A DNA stretch of 64,000 nucleotides from Novosphingobium sp. ERN07 (GTDB lineage: Bacteria; Pseudomonadota; Alphaproteobacteria; Sphingomonadales; Sphingomonadaceae), in NCBI RefSeq assembly GCF_012641335.1, contig NZ_JABAID010000015.1, positions 23,795 through 87,794 of the forward strand, in the 5' to 3' direction. Each line of letters begins with the position of its first letter. Within the stretch, counting starts at the first letter, position 1. Positions 51,836 to 62,870 of this stretch are shown piece after piece. Made by a program: the position numbers and the translations under genes. The notes beneath the pieces were generated by a model, which worked only from the letters and a program-made list of their open reading frames with translations, was not told the origin of the DNA and searched no databases.

Positions 51836-53245
51836 TCAGATCAGCGCGCTAACCACCCAGACCACGCCAACAAGCAGGAACACGCCCGCAACGTCCAGTG
51901 CAAAGCCTGCCTTCACCATTGCCCGCATCGAGCAATGTCCGGTCGCCCAAGCCAGCGCATTGGGGCCGGTGCCCGCTGGGAGCATGAAGCCCCATGTCGC
52001 GGCAAAGGCAGCGGGCAGGGCCAGCAGGATCGGATCGGCCCCCAATGCTCCCACCAGCGCCGCCACAACCGGCATGATCCCGCTTGCCGCTGCTATGTTG
52101 CTGGCAAACTCCGTCACCAGAACCACAAAGGCCACAAGCACCAGCGCCACGACCGGTAATGGCACGTGGGCGAGGGGGAGCAGCATCTCCCCCATCCACT
52201 TGGTCAATCCACTTGATGTCATGCCCATCGCCATCGCAAGCCCGCCGCCGAACATCAGCACCACGTCCCACGGCGCGCGGTTCGCTTCGGGCCAGTTCAG
52301 CATGGGCCGTCCCGTGCCGTCGGGCAACACGAAGAGGACCAGCCCCGCAACGGCAGCAACGGTGCCATCGGTGAAACCACCTTCAGGAAACCAGCCTTCC
52401 AGCACGGGCTGGAACACCCAAGCAAGAAACGCCAGCACCACAACCGGCACCAGTCGGCGTTCCGGGATGCTCCATTGCGCCGTATGACCAATTGCCGCCC
52501 GCGCGGCCGCCGGGTCGAAGCTGTCAGCATGCAGGTTCTGCACTCGCGCGATGATCCACCCGGCCATTGGCACCGCCAGCAAGGCAATGGGCACGCCATA
52601 GAGCGCCCATTGCAGAAAAGTCACGCGCGTGCCCAGCGCGGTTTCGATCAGGCCCGCCGCAATCGCGTTGGTCGGCGTGCCGATCAGCGTGGCAAGTCCG
52701 CCGATGGAAGCTGCAAAGGCAATGCCCATCGGCAAGGCGCCAGCCATGCCACTGGTCTCGCCTTCCTCCACACCGCCCGCGCGCAGCATGGCAATTGCCA
52801 TCGGCATCATGATCAGCGCGGTCGAGGTGTTCGAAATGAAGCTTGAAAGCACGGCCGTCGCCATCATCACGCCCATCAGCAACTGCCACGGCTTAGCGCC
52901 TGCCAGTCCCATGATGAAGAGTGCAAGCCGCCGGTGCAGGCCGGTTCGCTCAATGGCAAGCGCCAGAAACGCACCGCCCACGAACAGGAAGATGATCGGC
53001 GAGTAATAGGCAGCGGCTGTCTTGTTGGCATCGGCTACGCCCGTCAGCGGTAGCACCAGAAACGGGAGCAGTGCCGTGGCCGAAAGCGGCAGCGCCTCGG
53101 TCATCCACCAAGCCGCCATCCACCAGACCAGCCCAGCAGCGCTCCAGCCAGCATCGGGCATTCCCGCAGGCGCTGCAATCAACTGCGTAATAGCAAAGCC
53201 GATTGGCCCCGCCCAAAGCCCGATTCTGCGCGCATCCACTGCCAA
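51836..53245 (-). CDS. SLC13/DASS-family anion transporter
   Basis: About 469 residues, twelve or so membrane helices, of the sodium/anion symporter family (SLC13, CitMHS-like). Family marks are the substrate-site SNTSTALIMMP (in residues 140-160) and the later TEFASNIAAASGIMP, both SNT-type motifs. The family moves dicarboxylates, citrate or sulfate. It sits just downstream of the cysH operon, so sulfate is conceivable but not proved. The exact start is uncertain: candidate TTG/GTG codons lie between 53239 and 53260, with GGGGAG just upstream of 53245. Confidence 0.88.
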   Translation of the reverse strand: MAVDARRIGLWAGPIGFAITQLIAAPAGMPDAGWSAAGLVWWMAAWWMTEALPLSATALLPFLVLPLTGVADANKTAAAYYSPIIFLFVGGAFLALAIERTGLHRRLALFIMGLAGAKPWQLLMGVMMATAVLSSFISNTSTALIMMPMAIAMLRAGGVEEGETSGMAGALPMGIAFAASIGGLATLIGTPTNAIAAGLIETALGTRVTFLQWALYGVPIALLAVPMAGWIIARVQNLHADSFDPAAARAAIGHTAQWSIPERRLVPVVVLAFLAWVFQPVLEGWFPEGGFTDGTVAAVAGLVLFVLPDGTGRPMLNWPEANRAPWDVVLMFGGGLAMAMGMTSSGLTKWMGEMLLPLAHVPLPVVALVLVAFVVLVTEFASNIAAASGIMPVVAALVGALGADPILLALPAAFAATWGFMLPAGTGPNALAWATGHCSMRAMVKAGFALDVAGVFLLVGVVWVVSALI

Positions 53246-53304
53246 CAACCCGCTCCCCAAACCCTTGTCTCGGGACTAGCAGAGCCATTGTATGGCTGGC
53301 AAAT

Positions 53305-54132
53305 TCAGAAAACCGGTTCGTATCCCGGCGGCAATTCATCGCCCGGTTTGCCATCGCTGGCAACACCATCTGTCGGCTGGTGAATGCCACACTCGGTCTT
53401 GTCCCAGCCTTTCCAGCGGCCAGAGCGCGGGTCTTCACCCGGCGCAACCTTGCTGGTGCAGGGGGCGCAGCCGATCGAGGGATAGCCTTGCGCCACCAGC
53501 GGATGAGCCGGAAGCCCGTACTGCGCGAAATAACCCTCAAGCGCAGACTTGTCCCACGAAGCCAGCGGATTGATCTTCAATCGTCCCTGCGCATCCGAAT
53601 GATCGATCTCGAAGCGTGGCAGGCCTGCACGGGTCTTGGACTGGAAACCTTTGCGCCCCGTCAGCGAAGCATCGAAATGCAGCAGCGCCTTGGCCAGCGG
53701 CTCCACCTTGCGGATTTCGCAGCAGCCGTCGGGATCCCACGACCAGCGAAGGCCGTTCTCGTCCTTCTTGGCTATCACGTCGGCGTCCGGTTCGATGATC
53801 TGGAGATTGGTCATCCCCAGAAAACCGATCAGCTCGTCACGATAGGCCACGGTTTCGGCAAAGTGCTTTCCGGTTTCAAGGAACAGCACCGGCACCGAAG
53901 GATCAACTTCGGCAATAAGGTGAAGCAGGACAGCACTTTCTGCGCCAAAGCTCGAAACCACTGCAAGGTCGCCCGCCAGCCCATCACGGATCACCGAACG
54001 CAGCATTTCCTGCGTGTCGCTTCCCCGGAACAGGTTGTTCAGGCGAATGGCGTCCGTCTCGGTAAAGCGCGGGCGCGTGTCGATCAGGTCGATCTTGCGA
54101 TTGGCAACCATAGAACTCGGCGTCCTGTCCAT
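53305..54132 (-). CDS. cysH: assimilatory (phospho)adenylylsulfate reductase
   Basis: A 275-residue PAPS/APS reductase. Residues include SSFGAESAVLLHL (phosphosulfate P-loop), ETGKHFAET, and cluster cysteines Cys137-Cys138 with Cys222 and Cys225, plus the catalytic C-terminal Cys248 in TECGIH. The CC/CxxC pattern marks a 4Fe-4S enzyme, which reduces APS (or both) to sulfite. It follows DUF934 by 24 bases in the sulfite operon. Confidence 0.95.
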   Translation of the reverse strand: MDRTPSSMVANRKIDLIDTRPRFTETDAIRLNNLFRGSDTQEMLRSVIRDGLAGDLAVVSSFGAESAVLLHLIAEVDPSVPVLFLETGKHFAETVAYRDELIGFLGMTNLQIIEPDADVIAKKDENGLRWSWDPDGCCEIRKVEPLAKALLHFDASLTGRKGFQSKTRAGLPRFEIDHSDAQGRLKINPLASWDKSALEGYFAQYGLPAHPLVAQGYPSIGCAPCTSKVAPGEDPRSGRWKGWDKTECGIHQPTDGVASDGKPGDELPPGYEPVF

Positions 54133-54156
54133 GCTTCAATCCTTAGTCCCGCAGGC

Positions 54157-54580
54157 TCAAGCGGGGTGGCGCTTCGCCCAGATTGCCGGGCGCCCATCGA
54201 CGGTCTTCTGGTAAACTTCGGGCCAGGTCGCGAAGGCCTTTTCAGCGGCTTCGGCGCTGATGGCCTGGTTCGGAGCAAAGCTGTCAAACCCGCAGCGGCG
54301 CATGTGCGAAAGCTGGTCCAGCAGCACACCACCCACGGCGCGCAGTTCACCGGCATAGCCATGCTCGCGCAGAATACGCGCTGCCGAATAGCCGCGCCCG
54401 TCGGTATAGGCAGGGAAGTTCACTTCCACCAACGCCAGCCGGTCGAGATGCGGCAGCAGCGCGCGGGCATCATCACCCGGCTCGATCCGCACCGCAGTGG
54501 CATTGTTCTGGTCGGCAAAGGCATCCACCGTCACGGCAGGATCGCTCACCGGTTCATCGCTGCGATAGCGAAGGTTCTGC

Positions 54581-54588
<8 letters not shown>
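54157..54588 (-). CDS. DUF934-domain protein
   Basis: A 143-residue protein of the DUF934 family, found almost always beside cysI and cysH in alphaproteobacteria. Typical pieces are VEVNFPAYTDGRGYSAARIL and GVLLDQLSHMRRCGFDSF. No enzymatic role is established. Its start at 54588 overlaps the cysI stop region by eight bases, so the two are coupled. Confidence 0.92.
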
Positions 54589-56233
<1,645 letters not shown>

Positions 56234-56234
56234 C

Positions 56235-56531
56235 TCAGATCACCCAGTTCCCCGCCGCAGGATCGGCAGGCTTGAGGGAAAGGTCGAGGCGGACCGTAGG
56301 GCCAAGCGCCCGGATGCGGTCCTTGATGTGCGCCGGGCGCACGCCTTCGTCGGTCACGGTTGCTTCGATCACTTGCGTGTCAGTGACGATCTGCTTGGCG
56401 TTTTCGCGCGCGATGATCGCCTCGGCATGTTCGCCCGCTTCAACCGCATCGTTGACATGGCGCGACCAGCCTTCGCCGGTCCACCAGATCACGTCTCCGG
56501 TGCGCAGATCACTTCCGGTGATGATCTTCAC
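56235..56531 (-). CDS. DUF2849-domain protein
   Basis: A 98-residue protein of the DUF2849 family, which occurs in sulfite-assimilation operons of alphaproteobacteria between the siroheme methylase and cysI. It opens MKIITGSDLRTGDVIWWTGE and includes VNDAVEAGEHAEAIIA. The role is unknown; an accessory function in sulfite reduction is inference from position. It overlaps cobA by four bases. Confidence 0.9.
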   Translation of the reverse strand: MKIITGSDLRTGDVIWWTGEGWSRHVNDAVEAGEHAEAIIARENAKQIVTDTQVIEATVTDEGVRPAHIKDRIRALGPTVRLDLSLKPADPAAGNWVI

Positions 56532-57298
56532 TTCACGACCTCCAATACTCGCTTCAATTCCATCATGTCTCCCCGGCCTGCCACGTCACCGATTACGATG
56601 AGGGCAGGGCTCTTGACCTTGTTGTCCGCAACCACCGCGCCCAGCGCCGCCAGTTGCCCGCGCAGCACGCGCATCTGCGGCCGCGCTGCGTTTTCGATCA
56701 CCGCCACTGGCATATCGGGCGCAAGCCCGTCGGCCATCAGCTTTTCGGCAATCGCGTCTGCGGTGGCGACGCCCATATAGATAACCAGCGTCCTGCCAAC
56801 CCCGGCAAGGCCCGCCCAGTTCTGGTCGGTCAGCCCCTTGCACTGCCCGGCCACAAACGTAACGATGCTGGCGGCATCGCGGTGGGTGAGGGGGATCATG
56901 GCCGAAGCCGCCGCCCCCATCGCCGCGCTGATCCCCGGCACAACCTGCACCGGCACACCTGCCGCAAAGCAGTCCTCAGCCTCTTCGCCGCCGCGCCCGA
57001 ACACGAACGGATCGCCACCTTTCAGCCGCACCACGTCGTTTCCGGACAAAGCCTCGCGCACCAGCAGGGCGTTGATCTCTTCCTGTCGCATCGTGTGGCG
57101 CGAGCGCTGCTTGGCCACCGAGATCATCCGGCAACCCTGTGGTGCCATCGCCAGAATCGAAGGATCGACCAGCCCATCGTGCACCAGCACGCGCGCATTC
57201 ATCACCAGCCGCGCCGCACGCAGCGTCAACAGGTCCGCATCGCCCGGACCAGCGCCCACCAGAAACACGGTTCCGACTCTTGAAGAGGGATTGCTCAT
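56528..57298 (-). CDS. cobA: uroporphyrinogen-III C-methyltransferase
   Basis: A 256-residue SUMT that methylates uroporphyrinogen III twice with SAM to precorrin-2, the precursor of siroheme. Motifs are VFLVGAGPGDADLLTLRA, VLVHDGLVDP, RLKGGDPFVFGRGGEEAE and PGISAAMGAAA. It lacks the CysG dehydrogenase/ferrochelatase domain, so another protein must finish siroheme. It is the first gene of the sulfite operon. Confidence 0.95.
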   Translation of the reverse strand: MSNPSSRVGTVFLVGAGPGDADLLTLRAARLVMNARVLVHDGLVDPSILAMAPQGCRMISVAKQRSRHTMRQEEINALLVREALSGNDVVRLKGGDPFVFGRGGEEAEDCFAAGVPVQVVPGISAAMGAAASAMIPLTHRDAASIVTFVAGQCKGLTDQNWAGLAGVGRTLVIYMGVATADAIAEKLMADGLAPDMPVAVIENAARPQMRVLRGQLAALGAVVADNKVKSPALIVIGDVAGRGDMMELKRVLEVVK

Positions 57299-57367
57299 GA
57301 CAGCGCAGATGGGCGCGGGTGGCGCAACCTGCCAGCGAGAATGCTTTGCCCCCCGCCTAGATCAGCT

Positions 57368-58303
57368 TTAGCCGCCCGATTGCTCCCCAGCCGTCCCGCG
57401 CTTCCCCACCGCCTCGGCCAGCGCGCGCAAACCTTCGCTATCCTTCAGGTTCACGTCCTGCTGCGGAAAAGGGATCTGCACGCCATGCTCGCCAAACAGC
57501 CGCCACACCCGCCACAGCACGTCCGACCGCACATTGCCCACGCCGCCTTCGGGATCGTCGATCCACACCACCATCGTCATGTCGATGCTGCTTGGCCCGA
57601 ACCCGCTCAGCAGCACACCCGGCGAAGGGAAGGGCAATACGCGCGGTGTAGAGGATATCGCTTCCAGCAGCAGCTTCTGCACCAGATCCAGATCGCTGCC
57701 ATAGGCGACGCCGATGGGAATGTTGATCGCCACTTCGCGCGAGGAATAGGACCAGTTCTCCACCTGCTGCGTCATCAGGTTTTCATTCGGAATCAGATAT
57801 TCGCGGTTATCGCGCGTGGTCACCGAAACCGCGCGGATGCCGATCCGCTTCACCTCGCCAAACGAATTGCCCTTGCCATCGGCCACCGCGATCACGTCGC
57901 CCGGCTTGATGGATCGGTCCATCAGCAGAATGATCCCCGCGATCAGGTTGCCGAACGTCTTCTGCAACCCGAAACCGATGGCCAGCCCGAACGCGCCTGA
58001 AAACACCGTCAGCGCCGTCAGGCTGATCCCCAGCACATCGATGCCCACAAGGATGGCAATCGCCCATACCGCGATGGACACCAGCTTCTCGCCCAGCAAC
58101 TGCTGCGCACCGTCCAGACTGTCGATCCGCCGGAACAGCCGCTTCGCCAACCGGCTTCCCAGCCGCGCAAACGCCAGCACCAGCGCCACGACGATCAGAA
58201 TGCGCAGCGCACCCCAGACCGAGATGTGGTACGTCCCGATATCAAAACCAATCTCGTTGAGCAGGCGGATCACTTCCGCCACCTGTTTGCGGAATTCGTT
58301 CAC
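57368..58303 (-). CDS. MscS-family mechanosensitive channel
   Basis: About 311 residues from a GTG at 58303 with GGGGGAG five bases upstream, which overlaps the metC-like stop by four bases. Three helices are followed by the MscS pore helix and beta domain: FSGAFGLAIGFGLQKTFGNL, then SIKPGDVIAVADGKG. It opens under membrane tension to release osmolytes. Physical coupling to a sulfur-amino-acid gene has no obvious functional reason. Confidence 0.9.
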   Translation of the reverse strand: MNEFRKQVAEVIRLLNEIGFDIGTYHISVWGALRILIVVALVLAFARLGSRLAKRLFRRIDSLDGAQQLLGEKLVSIAVWAIAILVGIDVLGISLTALTVFSGAFGLAIGFGLQKTFGNLIAGIILLMDRSIKPGDVIAVADGKGNSFGEVKRIGIRAVSVTTRDNREYLIPNENLMTQQVENWSYSSREVAINIPIGVAYGSDLDLVQKLLLEAISSTPRVLPFPSPGVLLSGFGPSSIDMTMVVWIDDPEGGVGNVRSDVLWRVWRLFGEHGVQIPFPQQDVNLKDSEGLRALAEAVGKRGTAGEQSGG

Positions 58304-59544
58304 GCCTGCTCCCCCAGGGCCGCCGCCCAAACCGCCAGCCCGCGCTCCAGATCCGCGATCAGGTCAGCAGTATCCTCCAGCCCGATGGAAAGCCGAACGC
58401 CAAACTGGTCGGCAGCATCCATCCCCGCCAGCGGCCACGCGCTCGCCGTGCGGATGCTGGCAGGATCGACCGGCGTGGCAAGGCTTTCAAATCCGCCCCA
58501 CGAATACCCGATGCCGAACAGCTCCAGCCCATCGATCAAGGCATCGCGCGCCGCGCTCGTCCCGCCCTTCAGCACGAAGCTGAACAGCCCGCACCCGCCG
58601 CTAAAGTCCCGCTGCCAAAGCTCATGCCCCGGCGATCCCGGCAGCATCGGACACAGCACCCGCGCCACCTCGGGCCGCCCATCCAGCCACTGCGCAATCG
58701 CCAGCGCCGAAGCCGTCTCCGCCTCCAGCCGCACTTTCATCGTGCGAAGCCCGCGCAGCATCAGCGAGGCGTCATCGGGCGAAACCACATTGCCCAATCC
58801 CTGCGCACGCAGCCGCAACTTGCGATACCATTCCGGCCCCGCACTCGCGCTGCCCATCATGCAGTCCGAATGCCCCGAAACATGCTTGGTCAGGCTCATC
58901 ACGCTGATATCCACGCCATGCGCCAGCGCGGCAAAGCCCAGTGGCGATGCCCAGGTGTTATCCAGTACAGACACGATCCCGCGCGCCTTCGCCGCTGCCG
59001 CCAACGCGGGCACATCCTGCACTTCCATCGTCAAACTGCCGGGGCTTTCCAGCAAAACGCACCGCGTCCGCTCGCAACAAGCCGCATCGAACGAGGCCAT
59101 GTCGGTAGGATCAAACCACCGCGTCTCCACCCCGAAATCCCGCAGCAACCCTCGCCCCATCGCCCGGCTCGGCTCATAGGCATTGTCGGTCATCAACAGC
59201 ACATCGCCCGGCCGCAACACGGTGAGGAGAACCCCCGCAATCGCAGCCACCCCGGAAGGATAAAGCACAGTCCCAGAAGCGCCCGGCTCCAGTTGCGTCA
59301 GCGCCTCAGCCAAAGCCCACTGCGTAGGCCCCCCGCGCCGCCCATAGTAGAACCGCCCATCCTCATTAGCCGGATGCGCCCTCAGCGCGGCCATATCGGA
59401 ATAAAGATGCGTAGAAGCCCGCCAAACCGCCGGATTGACCACCGCGCCGGGATGCTCCGGCGTCCCCGTCCACCCTTTACGCCGTCCCGCCAGTACCCCG
59501 CGCGTCGCGGGGCCGAGGGCGTCAAAATCATCAGAACTGCTCAT
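58300..59544 (-). CDS. metC: Cys/Met-metabolism PLP enzyme, cystathionine beta-lyase type
   Basis: A 414-residue gamma-family PLP enzyme. Landmarks include YYGRRGGPTQWALAEAL, YPSGVAAIAGVL (substrate loop), DNTWASP, and the Schiff-base lysine in SLTKHVSGHSD near residue 218. It fits cystathionine beta-lyase, releasing homocysteine, with methionine gamma-lyase-type activity possible. The ATG at 59544 is the first in frame. An unusual hairpin-bearing leader lies upstream at 59583-59653. Confidence 0.88.
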   Translation of the reverse strand: MSSSDDFDALGPATRGVLAGRRKGWTGTPEHPGAVVNPAVWRASTHLYSDMAALRAHPANEDGRFYYGRRGGPTQWALAEALTQLEPGASGTVLYPSGVAAIAGVLLTVLRPGDVLLMTDNAYEPSRAMGRGLLRDFGVETRWFDPTDMASFDAACCERTRCVLLESPGSLTMEVQDVPALAAAAKARGIVSVLDNTWASPLGFAALAHGVDISVMSLTKHVSGHSDCMMGSASAGPEWYRKLRLRAQGLGNVVSPDDASLMLRGLRTMKVRLEAETASALAIAQWLDGRPEVARVLCPMLPGSPGHELWQRDFSGGCGLFSFVLKGGTSAARDALIDGLELFGIGYSWGGFESLATPVDPASIRTASAWPLAGMDAADQFGVRLSIGLEDTADLIADLERGLAVWAAALGEQA

Positions 59545-59582
59545 GCGTGGAGCGATAGCAGAGGGAAGGGGCGGGAGTCATG

Positions 59583-59653
59583 GGGGTAGGTGTGCAGGCT
59601 ATGCAACGCCTGCCAACTTACCCCTTCTTCGTTATTCCCGCGAAGGCGGAAAT
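59583..59653. repeat. hairpin-rich leader and REP-like element upstream of metC
   Basis: GGGGTA..GCAGGC (59583-59599) pairs with GCCTGC..TACCCC (59608-59624) to form an interrupted hairpin. Next to it, ATTCCCGCGAAGGCGGAAAT (59634-59653) resembles the dispersed ATTCCCGCGAAGGCGGGAATC element of sphingomonads but has lost bases. Together they fill the metC upstream region. Confidence 0.5.
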
Positions 59654-59679
59654 CGAGCAAAAAACCACGTGCGCAATTC

Positions 59680-60690
59680 ATTATGCGACGAGTTCGCTGA
59701 CGTTATTTGACATGACTACGGTTGAATAGAAAAATCTTAAGCCATCTAAGATTTTAACGGATATGAAATAATGCAGAGTCCGCATCATAATGCGAAATGT
59801 CAATTTTATGATGAAAATTCTAAACACATCAAATGCGCAGACCCACTAGACTTCCAAAATTCGCCTTCATTAATTCCATTGATATTTGAAAGATCAATTA
59901 TTTTCTTACTTATATCTTCTTTAACTTTATCAAAATTTTTTTGAATCCATTCTGAAATTTTTTCAATAATATCCAAAAATGCAACAGTTCTTCCATATGC
60001 GCTGAACGATATGTGTGAAATTGGGCCAATTATTTTTAAACCTGACGGATTTACAATCGGGATTTTCTCTCCTCCGTGAAGAAGGCCCAGCCGCAATGCA
60101 TAGCTCCGAAATTTTGGCTCTTCTGGATTGGGCCAAGCTATCCATGAAACACTTCCTATAAGCGCGTCCTTAGATTTAGAATTAGCAATATTTCTAATTT
60201 GATCGTTAAAATGACGAAATCTATTTCTGAGAAATATAAAGTCATTCATATCATCAATTAAGCTTTTAGCAATAGGTCCGCAGCCTCCCATTTTCTTCTC
60301 ATAAAACTTCAAAATTTTATAAAATGAATATATTTCATCTATTAGAGACCAGCAATATAAAAAAGTTGGTGTAATATAATTATTTTTATTATTTTCTATT
60401 GAAATATACTTCAAATTGTTCACAATTGAATTGATACAATAGCAGATGGCATCTGAGGAATATATAATATAATCTACAATTAATTTAAATTCGGGTTCTA
60501 TGCATATGGGGAAGGAGCGAAGCCAGGATTTTTCATCGATGATAATAATCGGATTTTGCATCAGTTCTCTTCTTGGTTTCACGGATGCAGAAAAATGCCA
60601 AATAAGGGACGTGGGGCGCATTATCTGCAGAATTATTGTTCACTGCGAAAGTGATAATTTAACTCGTTCTCAATGGGTATCTGCGTCCAA
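59680..60690. mobile_element. AT-rich segment, probably acquired
   Basis: This stretch is strongly AT-rich compared with the surrounding high-GC DNA. The change is abrupt on both sides (metC leader and sulfurtransferase end). It holds one unknown ORF. No integrase, transposase, tRNA or flanking direct repeat is visible, so the mode of entry is unknown. Confidence 0.55.
59806..60561 (-). CDS. AT-rich unknown protein
   Basis: About 251 residues from the ATG at 60561 (MQNPIIIIDEKSWLRSFPI), with AAGAGA upstream; the frame continues to 60621 without support. Codon use favours A/T-ending codons (many Ile, Asn, Lys, Tyr), unlike all neighbours. There is no signal peptide. Charged, helical-looking segments dominate the second half (IIEKISEWIQKNFDKVKEDI). 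I recognise no family. It could be a toxin, defence or phage-derived protein, but nothing in the sequence decides this. Confidence 0.6.
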   Translation of the reverse strand: MQNPIIIIDEKSWLRSFPICIEPEFKLIVDYIIYSSDAICYCINSIVNNLKYISIENNKNNYITPTFLYCWSLIDEIYSFYKILKFYEKKMGGCGPIAKSLIDDMNDFIFLRNRFRHFNDQIRNIANSKSKDALIGSVSWIAWPNPEEPKFRSYALRLGLLHGGEKIPIVNPSGLKIIGPISHISFSAYGRTVAFLDIIEKISEWIQKNFDKVKEDISKKIIDLSNINGINEGEFWKSSGSAHLMCLEFSS

Positions 60691-60694
60691 ACTC

Positions 60695-61537
60695 TCACTC
60701 CACCCCAACCGCCTTAGGCGTCTCCGGGTCCAGTCCCCACTCGCTCCACGATCCATCGTAAAGCGAAACGTCTTCCTTGCCGATCAGGTGCGCGGCGAAG
60801 ATCAGGACGTTGGCCGTCATCCCCGATCCGCACGAAGAAATCAGCGGGCGCGAAAGGTCTACGCCTGCGGCTTCGAACAGCGCCTTTATCGCGTCAGGCG
60901 CTTTCCACCTGCCATCGGGGTTGAACAGGCTGGAATAGGGCAGGTTGCGCGCGCCGGGGATGTGGCCGCTGGCCAGCGCCGGGTTCGTTTCGGGCACATC
61001 ACCGGTAAAGCGGCCCGCCCCGCGGGCATCAACCACCTGTTCTGCAAGGCTTTTCAGGTTGGCGAGGACATCGGCTTTGCTGCGCACATGGCTGTCGTCA
61101 GACCATACGGTGAAGTGCCGTTGGCGCAGGCTTTCGGTGCCTTGCGCGCATTTGCGCCCCTCTGCTTTCCATTTGGCGATGCCGCCATCCAGCAAGGCTA
61201 CGTTCTGCGCGCCGAACAGGGTCAGCATGAACCATGCGCGCGTGGCGGATTTGATCGGGCTGTCGTCATAGATCACGATGCGGCTGCCATCGCCAAGGCC
61301 CAGTGCCTGCATTCGGCTGGCAAATTTTTCCGCCGGCGGCAGCGTGTTGGGTACCGGCGATGTCTTGTCGGTCAGGTCGGCCAGATCCATGAACACCGCG
61401 CCGGGGATATGGCAGGCTTCGTATTCCAATTGCGGCACGCGGCCATGTTCCGGCAAAAAAGCCGTAGCGTCGACAATGCGCAAGTCGCTCGCGCCGATTT
61501 CGTCAGCGAGCCACTGGGTGGAAACCAGCGAATCCAT
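60695..61537 (-). CDS. sseA: 3-mercaptopyruvate/thiosulfate sulfurtransferase
   Basis: A 280-residue tandem-rhodanese protein. The second domain holds the active-site loop SCGSGMTA with the persulfide cysteine near residue 235, of the CGSGVTA type found in 3-mercaptopyruvate sulfurtransferases. The linker HIPGARNLPYSSLFNPDG and the first-domain end HIPGAVFMDLADL are typical. It transfers sulfane sulfur to acceptors. It borders the AT-rich segment. Confidence 0.93.
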   Translation of the reverse strand: MDSLVSTQWLADEIGASDLRIVDATAFLPEHGRVPQLEYEACHIPGAVFMDLADLTDKTSPVPNTLPPAEKFASRMQALGLGDGSRIVIYDDSPIKSATRAWFMLTLFGAQNVALLDGGIAKWKAEGRKCAQGTESLRQRHFTVWSDDSHVRSKADVLANLKSLAEQVVDARGAGRFTGDVPETNPALASGHIPGARNLPYSSLFNPDGRWKAPDAIKALFEAAGVDLSRPLISSCGSGMTANVLIFAAHLIGKEDVSLYDGSWSEWGLDPETPKAVGVE

Positions 61538-61673
61538 AGGGTCTCAAAACTCCTGCCTGCTTTGCACGACCCGTCTTTGCGAGTTCGCACGTGCAGCAGA
61601 CTAGACTCAGGTGTGACGTGCGTCACCATGAAAAAATAGGATTAAATGACATCTGTTTTCGGTGCCTGTTGCG

Positions 61674-62747
61674 TCAGGCAAACTGCGGCACAGTCAATTC
61701 GCGATGGCTCACTTGGCCATAGCTGCGCGGGCCTTGGTCCAGCCGGAAAGGCTGCAATCTGCCGCCCGCTGCGCCTTCATCCAGCCCGATCACGAAAGCA
61801 CTTCGCAGGCGAAGCGGCGGGGCGGTACCGGCGGCTTCAACCGCGATTCGCAGCAGCGGCACGAACAGCGCTGCCCCGCCGTGGCGGATCGGGGTGATCG
61901 CGCTCATCGGAAGGCGCACGTCGCCTTCCAGCACTGCCGTTTCTCCAGCGGCAAGGCCTGTCAACCGATGCAGCACCGGCGCATCGCTTGCGCCAAGCTG
62001 CTCCTCGGCTGGGCGCGATGCATGGGCGGCGATCATATCTGCGCGAACGTTCACCGGGCCGAGATCGGCTCCCGCTGTCAGCAACATGCGGTAGGATAAG
62101 GTGGCGTTGATCAGGCTGGCGTTCATTCGCACGGCATCGAGTTGCAACACCAGCACCGGCGCGACAGCGGCGACCGGCGGGGTAGCAAGAGGCGGGGTGG
62201 TTTCCGGCAATTTGGGCGGCGTGAATCTTGGTTCGGGCAAAGCCTTCTTACGCCGCCGTAGTAGCACCAGTGCCAGTCCGCCCAGCGCAGCAAGCGCCAT
62301 CGCGCCCAGCAGCCACGGCCATAAATTGCTTTCGTTTTCAGATGATCCAATGGGTGAAGCAGGTGCAAATGTCGGCGCGGGTGCGGGCGGGGGGCTGCTC
62401 GCAATCGGCGCAGGCGTGCTTTCCGGTTCCGGCAGCGGTGACGGCGAGGCGGCGGCAGGCGCACGCGGCGCAGGCCGCGCCGTGGCGCTTGGTGCAGGGG
62501 CTGGGGGCAGCGTTATTGTTGGCGTTGGCGACGGTGGGGGCGAAGCGGCGGGCGCAGGTTCTGTCGGAGCGGCTTCGGCGGTTTGGGCCGGACGGGGCGG
62601 CGGCGCGTCGGGGACGACGGGGCCTTGCGCCGTGGGCGTCGGCGCGGATGCTGGGGGTAGCTGATAACTTTCTGCATCCTGCGCGGCGGCAGGCAGCGCG
62701 GTGAGAAGGATCGTCGTGAAAAGTGGCAGCCCCGTCCAGTACATCAT
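61674..62747 (-). CDS. proline-rich membrane protein with C-terminal extracytoplasmic or cytoplasmic domain
   Basis: About 357 residues from the ATG at 62747 (MMYWTGLPLFTTILLTALPA, a signal peptide ending near AAAQ). A 130-residue Pro/Ala/Thr-rich low-complexity stalk follows, then one membrane helix (LWPWLLGAMALAALGGLALV) with LLRRRKKA as its stop-transfer, so the last 180 residues should be cytoplasmic. That tail contains beta-rich motifs such as LEGDVRLPMSAITPI. No family is recognised. It is divergent from queF across a region holding the decamer repeats. Confidence 0.7.
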   Translation of the reverse strand: MMYWTGLPLFTTILLTALPAAAQDAESYQLPPASAPTPTAQGPVVPDAPPPRPAQTAEAAPTEPAPAASPPPSPTPTITLPPAPAPSATARPAPRAPAAASPSPLPEPESTPAPIASSPPPAPAPTFAPASPIGSSENESNLWPWLLGAMALAALGGLALVLLRRRKKALPEPRFTPPKLPETTPPLATPPVAAVAPVLVLQLDAVRMNASLINATLSYRMLLTAGADLGPVNVRADMIAAHASRPAEEQLGASDAPVLHRLTGLAAGETAVLEGDVRLPMSAITPIRHGGAALFVPLLRIAVEAAGTAPPLRLRSAFVIGLDEGAAGGRLQPFRLDQGPRSYGQVSHRELTVPQFA

Positions 62748-62870
62748 GTTGGTTGGAAAGAGGGCCTGCGGTTTAATCGCGGCTGAACCGGCCTGCCCGA
62801 TCCGGCCACTTGCTCCGCGCGTGCGACAGGTGCATGGGGCAGGGCGGTTGTGCACAGTTCAAGCGCATTC

